Positions 57,817 to 64,000 of a DNA stretch of 64,000 nucleotides are shown piece after piece. Both the position numbers and the translations under genes were made by a program. This DNA comes from Anaerobiospirillum succiniciproducens DSM 6400 (GTDB lineage Bacteria > Pseudomonadota > Gammaproteobacteria > Enterobacterales > Succinivibrionaceae), in contig NZ_AXWV01000015.1 of the NCBI RefSeq assembly GCF_000482845.1, forward strand, positions 1 to 64,000, given 5' to 3'. The notes under the pieces were generated by a model, which made no database searches, had not been told where the DNA came from, and was given only the letters and a program-made list of their open reading frames with translations. Positions within the stretch are counted from its first letter, which is position 1; each line of letters opens with the position of its first letter.

Positions 57817-60800
57817 ATGTTTGGTCACCAAATCAAAGATATTGAGGATAAGACCTTAGAGTCCAGTAAGACCGCTAATGTAGAACAAAGTATCCATGAG
57901 CATGTGCAATTCGATGCTGTACAGATGGATGCTAAGGATGATGGCTGCTTAGTTGCTGTGGCTCATGATGAGGCTAAGGACAGCGTTTTAGATCATAAAC
58001 TGCCTGTGGCAGCATGTGTTGCTGATTCACAGACTAAACCTAGCTGTGATGCCTTAGCTGCAGCTCATGCCCTTTCTTTTGTTCAAGACCCTGATGTAGT
58101 GAGTGCTGATGATGCTGTAGATGCAGCTGTTCCTTCGCAAGTTCTTAGTGCTGGCTTCTTCGCAACTGAGCTTAATTGCAGCATGGAAAGCATTGAGCTG
58201 ATTGATGCACTTGCTGCAGATGATGACTCTGTACTTGTTGTTGATGTGTCTGCATGCCTATCTGATATTGCTAGTGCCAAGCTCTGCTTTGATGTGCGGC
58301 TTAGTGATAACGATGAGGCAAGTGATATTTCTGATGCTAAGTCTAAGCTTGCCCAAGAGTGGCTTAATCACAGTGAGGCTGAGATCTCTAAGGTCATGAT
58401 GCCTAAGTGTAGCGAGACCATTTGGAACACCACCCAGCACGACGTTAATACTTGTGACGATGCTTTTGGTGTCGGTGTTGCTAGCCTTACTAGCCTGGCT
58501 TTAGATGACCGAGCTGTTGGACTTGATATCTCTACCTTGTTATCTACTCAAGAGCCTTGTGCTGGTGCTGCAGACACACAGAACACTTATGCTCAGTCTC
58601 TAGAAGGCACTTGCTTGTCATCGGATGCCACTACACTTGCTACAAGCAATGCGCTTCGTAGCAGTGATGACAGCACTGCTGCCGAAGATGATGCTTATGC
58701 TTACTCAGATGCAGATGCTGATATTTGTGGTGCTGATGATGCCCTGGCTTTGGTTGAGGTGGATAGCATTCATCTAAGTGATGGTGATGGCGTAGCTTCA
58801 AACAATGGTTGTGATGAGCCTGTAGCTCATGCAGTCGGTGAGTGTGACACTTTGGTTGCGATGGCTGCTAATGAAGCTAATGCAGCTAATGCGATTAACG
58901 TGGCGAATGTGGCTGCAAATGAGAGCGAGATACTATCTGATGGTGCAGCTGTAACTTTGGTTCAGGCTGCATCTGATGCCGTGTCTTCTTTTGGCTCTTC
59001 AGCTGCTGTTGGTGGCTCTGCTGATGCAGGTGCTGATACTGATGCTGTTGAGGTGGATTGCTGCGGGGTGGCTTTAGATGTAGTTGCTGCAGCATTAAGC
59101 CATGCTAGCCATGAGGGTAGTGATATTTGCGGCCTTTCTATCAATGGTTGCGCCAAGATCTGGTCTGAGAGTAATAGCTACTTTTTTGAGCGAGGCAGCA
59201 ACCTTGACTCATTAGAGACTATGAGTGTTGGTGAGCGTCTTGATTATCTTCTCGATAGCTTTTCATATGAGATAGATCCATACTCCATTAAGGCCTTAGA
59301 TAGTGCTATTGCTTTAGTGAATAACCGCCGCAGCATGATGCGTTCATGCGAAGAGAGCAACTATGTACTGTTAAAGAACTTAGGTCTTAGCGACGTTGAG
59401 ATTCAAGACTTATTGAGCGTGCTGCATTTAGAAGAAAACTACAGCACTGGAGCTTATCTTTTAGGTGTTTGCGATGATGAGCTTGAGTTTAAAGAGGCCT
59501 TAAAGCCTTACTCATTAGATACGCTGATTACTGATCCTGAGTTTGAAAAAGCTATGCTCGATAAGCTCTTACTCTGGAATAAAGCCGATGAGCGTCAGCT
59601 TAATAAGAATGCACGCCTGCAAACTACTATCAACAAGATTTATAGCGCCATGGATAGACGTTGTGGTGGTCGCTTTAAGCTACGTGATCAGCGCTTTATC
59701 GCTGAAATGGCCATAATTTTCTTGAGCTTTGCTCACGATATCAGCAAGATCAGAACTGACTTAGATATCCGTGCTGCAAATGGTCTTAAGTATGAGCCAT
59801 ACCAAAGCTTAACTGACTTTATTGCAGAGACTAAGACCCCATATTTACTTTTACGTCACCTCTTAGGCCGTAAAGACGATCACCATAAGATTGGTCTTTC
59901 TTATGGCGTCGATATGCTCGCCAGATACTGCTACAACACCGAAAAACTGGTCTCTCAGCTCTTTGATATCCGTATGGAGATCAATGACTTTAGTAGCCCT
60001 CTTGCTGAAATTGTTATCAAAAAGGGTGATCGTGGCTCCTGCTGTACTGCTGCAACTACCTTAAGTAGTAATGCCGAGATGTTACGTGTGATGGCTAAAG
60101 AATCCGCTGCTATGCGTCTGCGCATATCTCAGCTTAATGCCATCTTACAAGCAGATATTGAGGATAACGTAAACCTACTGCGTGACCGCACCTTTGAAAG
60201 ATTAATTAAAGCAAACCCAATACCTGAGCTGCAGCTTAATTCAGTAGCTGACTTATCAACTGAAAATGGTACTGCAGCAAGCTTAGTAGATGGCATACAG
60301 GGTAGTGCTAATAGCGTATCTACCCCATCAGGTGCCAATGCCAGTGATGATGCATCAAGCTTAGATGCATCTGAGAGCAAGAATTTCACCGCTGCGGCTG
60401 GTGATGGTGATGCTGATGAGGCTAAGTCCCAAGATAGTAGTTCTGAGTGCTTGGATGATGGTGCTTGTGCTGATGCACATGCTGATACACATGATGATAC
60501 AGGTGCTGATGCTATCTCTGACACTGATAGTGGCGCTGATGAGGCTGTTGATGGCAACTGTGTATTGCATGCGCCTAAGAGCTTCTCATGTCTAAAAGAG
60601 ATGGAGCGTAGACAGCGTTATGGCAATTGCTTGTTCACAAATTTAAACAAAGAGCCACAACGTACTATCTGCACTCTATCTTCACTCATGTATGCCTCTG
60701 CCTTAGCTGAATATGAGCGTCGTATTCATAGCGTTAATGAGACCTATTCAGATATCTATGTTAGCGATAACACCATGTATATCTCTACATCCTCAAGAGC

Positions 60801-62154
60801 TCATGCAAGCTTACTCTTTGGTATGAACTTACTCACTTACCAAGACTTACAAACCTCTCTTGAGTGGGATGGCAAGTTAGTTCACGAGATTATTGTAAGA
60901 AATGGTCTGAGCTTTAGACGTGGCCATAACTACCACTTAACTGAGTGTGAAGGTAATACCGTTATCTTTAGAGGCTTTACGTTAAGAGTTGATGAGCAGC
61001 CTATCTATCCTCAACTTAAGGTTAGACAACTTGCTAATAACGACACCCTTTTAAATCAGCTAGTTGGCTCAATTGCTTTATACATTGCAGCCCGTCATGA
61101 GCAGCAAAACTACTTAATTGAGCACCGCAAGATGCTACTACGCATCTTTGAGCTCATGGCAGCTTTATCAAGACGTGAGCGTGTCCGTCTCTTAGCTCGT
61201 TTAGATGATGTCTCATATGAACGCTACAAGCTCCTTGAGCGATCTTTAAACATCTTTGAGAGCATCAGCCTTGTAAGCACGCAAAAGATCGCAGCATCTT
61301 TACATGCCAACGATCCATTAGCTAAGGCCATAGAGCAAGGCCCACAGCACATGCTAGAGCTGATGCGCAAATACCCTGTAGACGACCAGTGCACAATAGA
61401 CTCAATGGCTGGTAATGCAAGCCTTAACTCATTTGGTAGTGCCACTACTGCAGCAGACACTAACACGGCCAACTTAAGCAGCAATGCTGCTAATGCCAGT
61501 GCAAGCGCTAGTGCTAGTGCTAGCAATGCGGCCAATGCAGCTAATAGCGCTAATCGTGCTAATGGCGATGGTGCCACTGGCTCAATGGTCGATGCTATTG
61601 AGCAGGGCTGTGGTGATGCAGGCAGGTTAAAGAGTGCGTGGTTTGAGCTCATAAATGAGTATGAACAGCGCTGCATGGGAGTGGATATTCCAGCTTTAGT
61701 GCAGGCTTTTAACTTAGACCGTAAGTCAATTGCTGTTAATTCCACGGAGGCAGTGGTTTTTCGTGAAGTACTTGGTCTTGGTGTAGCCATCATGATTGGG
61801 GCAAGCCATGCTGATGATGACATCTTTAAGGCCTCTAAGCGTCATGTCGTTACCGGTGGTTTTGATTATCGCAATATGAAGATGCGGGGACTCAGGCTTA
61901 TCGAGCTTGAAAATAGCCACCTTAAAGACTTTGACCCTCTTAATCTCCCCAATTACATGGACTATGAGCTCAAGCCTTCACGTATGGTCATCAATGGCTG
62001 CACGCTAAGCGACGTGCTGCATTCTGCAGAGCACTATAAGCAACAAGTCACCGTGACCTTTGAAAACGGCTCTAAAGCATTAAACGACGTTCTGTGCAGC
62101 CGTCAAAGCAAAGCTAAGAAGCTTAAAAAGCAGCTTGAACAATGCCCTGTCTAA
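57817..62154 (+). CDS. HD-motif protein resembling the second half of a MOBH relaxase
   Basis: 1445 aa, with AGGAG 7 nt before the ATG and 8 nt after the previous stop. Residues 1-440 are Ala/Asp/Ser/Val-rich low complexity. A folded region follows (about 445-850). It contains AEMAIIFLSFAHDISKIRTD with H640-D641, LDIRAANGLKYEPYQSLTDF, and GRKDDHHKIGLSYGVDMLAR with H689-H690. These match, in order and spacing, the HD-x-GK...DL...WNP...HKRHE part of TraI_2/MOBH relaxases. A second low-complexity stretch (about 850-920) precedes a region (about 930-1160) that could be the C-terminal TraI winged helix, then Ala-Asn/Ala-Ser repeats near 1215-1245 and a final globular part. The function is inferred, not shown. 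Confidence 0.6.
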   Translation: MFGHQIKDIEDKTLESSKTANVEQSIHEHVQFDAVQMDAKDDGCLVAVAHDEAKDSVLDHKLPVAACVADSQTKPSCDALAAAHALSFVQDPDVVSADDAVDAAVPSQVLSAGFFATELNCSMESIELIDALAADDDSVLVVDVSACLSDIASAKLCFDVRLSDNDEASDISDAKSKLAQEWLNHSEAEISKVMMPKCSETIWNTTQHDVNTCDDAFGVGVASLTSLALDDRAVGLDISTLLSTQEPCAGAADTQNTYAQSLEGTCLSSDATTLATSNALRSSDDSTAAEDDAYAYSDADADICGADDALALVEVDSIHLSDGDGVASNNGCDEPVAHAVGECDTLVAMAANEANAANAINVANVAANESEILSDGAAVTLVQAASDAVSSFGSSAAVGGSADAGADTDAVEVDCCGVALDVVAAALSHASHEGSDICGLSINGCAKIWSESNSYFFERGSNLDSLETMSVGERLDYLLDSFSYEIDPYSIKALDSAIALVNNRRSMMRSCEESNYVLLKNLGLSDVEIQDLLSVLHLEENYSTGAYLLGVCDDELEFKEALKPYSLDTLITDPEFEKAMLDKLLLWNKADERQLNKNARLQTTINKIYSAMDRRCGGRFKLRDQRFIAEMAIIFLSFAHDISKIRTDLDIRAANGLKYEPYQSLTDFIAETKTPYLLLRHLLGRKDDHHKIGLSYGVDMLARYCYNTEKLVSQLFDIRMEINDFSSPLAEIVIKKGDRGSCCTAATTLSSNAEMLRVMAKESAAMRLRISQLNAILQADIEDNVNLLRDRTFERLIKANPIPELQLNSVADLSTENGTAASLVDGIQGSANSVSTPSGANASDDASSLDASESKNFTAAAGDGDADEAKSQDSSSECLDDGACADAHADTHDDTGADAISDTDSGADEAVDGNCVLHAPKSFSCLKEMERRQRYGNCLFTNLNKEPQRTICTLSSLMYASALAEYERRIHSVNETYSDIYVSDNTMYISTSSRAHASLLFGMNLLTYQDLQTSLEWDGKLVHEIIVRNGLSFRRGHNYHLTECEGNTVIFRGFTLRVDEQPIYPQLKVRQLANNDTLLNQLVGSIALYIAARHEQQNYLIEHRKMLLRIFELMAALSRRERVRLLARLDDVSYERYKLLERSLNIFESISLVSTQKIAASLHANDPLAKAIEQGPQHMLELMRKYPVDDQCTIDSMAGNASLNSFGSATTAADTNTANLSSNAANASASASASASNAANAANSANRANGDGATGSMVDAIEQGCGDAGRLKSAWFELINEYEQRCMGVDIPALVQAFNLDRKSIAVNSTEAVVFREVLGLGVAIMIGASHADDDIFKASKRHVVTGGFDYRNMKMRGLRLIELENSHLKDFDPLNLPNYMDYELKPSRMVINGCTLSDVLHSAEHYKQQVTVTFENGSKALNDVLCSRQSKAKKLKKQLEQCPV

Positions 62155-62169
62155 CAACAGCTAAGGGTG

Positions 62170-62230
62170 GAGCAAGCTAAGGCTAAGGGTCTGGAGGCTA
62201 TAGCCTTTTGCTCTTTTTCTTAGCTTGCTC
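62170..62230 (+). terminator. Large hairpin between the second and third cluster genes
   Basis: A perfect 12-bp outer stem GAGCAAGCTAAG/CTTAGCTTGCTC encloses AGGCTATAGCCT followed by TTTTGCTCTTTTT. It could terminate or attenuate transcription into the gene at 62331. Confidence 0.5.
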
Positions 62231-62330
62231 ACTTGCTTAGTAACACGATTAACTTCTTTGGAACTCACATTAGCAGCTATTGCCCTTGTAAGTTGTCTTA
62301 ATGGCCCTTAGAGGCTTAAGGATAGTTTAT

Positions 62331-64000
62331 ATGTTCCACAATACCCGTCGTATTCTTGGTACTTTCAAATACGTCATATCTCGCAATAGAGGTTTAGAAA
62401 ACCGCAAGAATGACCTGCTTACAGGCCACGGTGTTGAGAATATCACCAATATCAGAATCACCATGTTCATAAGCTTGTTTATAGGCCTCATTGCCCTCAT
62501 CGCTTATGCAACAGCACTGTCATTAAATGCCCTGCTCGTCTTTTCCATGATGTTTATCTTTATGTCCTGGTACATTGGTCATCTGCCAAATGACAAGCTC
62601 TCTGAGGATCTCGATACCCATTTTGGTAAACATAATTTCAATCCATACAAGTCTTACTTAGGTGGCCGCATTCTCATCACCTCACGTGGTGTCAGCCTGT
62701 CACTTAGCAAGCGTACCCCTTTAAACATCATCTCAAGACGTCAAGAGCTGACCTTAAAGCTTGCTGAGGCCAAGGCTCTTGCAGCACTGCCAGCTCCAAA
62801 AGATAAATCTACATCAAAACAGCACAGCGCATCACAAACTCACCTGAAGTCCATGACCCAGGCAAGACCTGATGCCCTTGGTGAACAGTGCTGCATACCT
62901 ACCACAACAGCAGCCACAGCTCCTAAGAGTAATGCTAGCCCACTAAGCTTAGGTGCAAAACCTAACGATGCCACTCAATCCTATGGAAATGCCGCTGCAC
63001 ATACCAATGTTTATGAAGCTAATGAGGCTGCTCATTTAGTTGATGCCAATGTTGCATCCGCCTTTGCATCTTCACATGCATTTGCCAGTACTGATGCAGT
63101 TGCTGATGCTGGTGCTCCTGTTGGTGATGAGTCTAATTGTGCACGCGGTGATACCTATGCAAATGAAAATGCCGGTGCTGCTGCCAGTTCATGTGCCAGT
63201 GCAGGTGCTACTCCTAGCACTAGTGCCGATGCTAATGCCTGTACAAATGAACTAAGCGCCAATTTTTCAGCTGCTACAAATGGTGCTCAACGCCATGCAA
63301 TAAATGCCCATGCTTCTGACGTTCAGGGTTTTGGTCATGATGCTATGGATTGTGCTGGAGCTGCTATCCATGCCTGCTCTGCAAGCGCTGTAGCTATGAG
63401 CGAGCCTATGACTCAGTCTAGCCGTGTTGACGGTGCTGCTTGCGACAGTATGGACATGCACAATGGTCTTGTTGGTGGTGTTCAAGCTTCTGGCTTTGGC
63501 TCTGGTGATGGTGATGCTGAAGATATGGCAGGTATGCATGGTAAGGAGATGGCTAGTTTGCGTGCACGTAAGCTGGTCAGCGCCATGTTTATGGATAGGC
63601 CATGCTCTGATGCTGAGGACTTTGTTATTGGACGTGCCTTACACATGGCTCAATGTGATGATGGTAATGCCTGTAGCGCTCTTAATAGCGGTTTTATGAC
63701 CACTCTTGAGACCCCACTGTTAAGTGGTGTACGCCTCTATCCTGGTATTCCGATGACTGATGCTTGTTGCTGTCAGCTCATTAGTGCCATTGCTAATAAG
63801 CTTAACCATACAGATAAGAGTGGTCATGCTCTAAGCGTGGCCAATGCTGCTTCTGCGGTTATTCGTGGCACTGATAAGGCTTTAACTTTTGCAGCTAATT
63901 TACTTGGAGGAAAAGAAGATGGAAGTGATTATGCCCATGTACTTAATAACCATTGCGCTACTGGACGCGCTGATCTTGCTAAATCTAATGGTCAGTGGGT
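62331..64000 (+). CDS. Membrane protein of the conjugation-like cluster (cut by window edge)
   Basis: Open for at least 556 codons from the ATG at 62331 (AAGGA 8 nt upstream) to the window end. The N-terminus MFHNTRRILGTFKYVISRNR is basic, then two membrane helices follow closely (about residues 45-65, MFISLFIGLIALIAYATAL; 68-85, LLVFSMMFIFMSWYIGHL), then a short conserved-looking cytoplasmic part (YLGGRILITSRGVSLSLSKR). After about residue 150 comes a long Ala/Asn/Ser/Asp/His-rich stretch, and a more ordered part from about residue 420 (SAMFMDRPCSDAEDFVIGRA). In ICEs the gene after traI is often the coupling protein traD, which has two N-terminal membrane helices; no Walker motif is visible before the edge, so this is only a possibility. 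Confidence 0.6.
   Translation, partial: MFHNTRRILGTFKYVISRNRGLENRKNDLLTGHGVENITNIRITMFISLFIGLIALIAYATALSLNALLVFSMMFIFMSWYIGHLPNDKLSEDLDTHFGKHNFNPYKSYLGGRILITSRGVSLSLSKRTPLNIISRRQELTLKLAEAKALAALPAPKDKSTSKQHSASQTHLKSMTQARPDALGEQCCIPTTTAATAPKSNASPLSLGAKPNDATQSYGNAAAHTNVYEANEAAHLVDANVASAFASSHAFASTDAVADAGAPVGDESNCARGDTYANENAGAAASSCASAGATPSTSADANACTNELSANFSAATNGAQRHAINAHASDVQGFGHDAMDCAGAAIHACSASAVAMSEPMTQSSRVDGAACDSMDMHNGLVGGVQASGFGSGDGDAEDMAGMHGKEMASLRARKLVSAMFMDRPCSDAEDFVIGRALHMAQCDDGNACSALNSGFMTTLETPLLSGVRLYPGIPMTDACCCQLISAIANKLNHTDKSGHALSVANAASAVIRGTDKALTFAANLLGGKEDGSDYAHVLNNHCATGRADLAKSNGQW

Noticed and set aside
61224-61823. 199-codon minus-strand frame
   Set aside because: Antisense shadow of the Ala-Asn/Ala-Ser repeats in the 57817 gene.
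1-64000. tRNA or rRNA genes and CRISPR arrays
   Set aside because: I scanned intergenic regions for T-arm motifs, conserved rRNA stretches and regularly spaced repeats and found none that hold up.

Overview
The window looks like chromosomal DNA from a motile, anaerobic-type gammaproteobacterium. A Succinivibrionaceae-like (Anaerobiospirillum/Succinivibrio-type) host is my best guess, but this is inference. The basis is that rlhA, umuD, dolP, yggE-like, asnB and the hupB-ppiD pair all read as gammaproteobacterial forms, alongside a three-gene flagellin array and two chemoreceptors. Coding density is unusually low: my calls sum to about 40 kb of 64 kb, with many 0.5-4 kb gaps. Several conserved proteins carry long Ala/Ser/Asn/Asp/His-rich insertions or tails.

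Layout. 1-0.3 kb: start of an IS630-type transposase running off the left edge. 0.5-25 kb: almost all minus-strand genes (rlhA, a small unknown protein, a 1510-aa autotransporter, a YggE-like SIMPL protein, arsC, a coiled-coil protein, an orphan dhaM, a 629-aa unknown, umuD, a 546-aa unknown with a degenerate exonuclease-like N-terminus, dolP), with one plus-strand acetyltransferase. An 11-C tract lies upstream of the autotransporter. 22.8-29.7 kb: nearly gene-free, with a candidate minus-strand RNA (about 23.75-24.04 kb) under a strong promoter, a 23-bp palindrome and a perfect CRP-type site, and a roughly 560-nt plus-strand region (27.06-27.62 kb) that folds almost completely into nested helices with G-U wobble pairs. 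29.7-54 kb: plus-strand genes (two chemoreceptors, an AraC regulator with a giant linker, asnB, a winged-helix/NADAR pair, azlCD, hupB-ppiD, three tandem flagellins). 54.4-64 kb: three long plus-strand genes. The first two appear to carry the two halves of a MOBH/TraI_2-type HD relaxase domain, and the third, cut by the window edge, has two N-terminal membrane segments.

The most interesting points are: (1) the large structured RNA at 27.06-27.62 kb, which I cannot match to a known class; (2) the apparently split MOBH relaxase; (3) a 12-14 bp word (consensus CTGTTAATTGCTCT) that recurs seven times, always between genes; (4) the candidate CRP-linked RNA sharing 17 nt with the large RNA; (5) the poly-C tract upstream of the surface autotransporter. 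All family assignments come from reading translations against remembered family motifs; no search was run.
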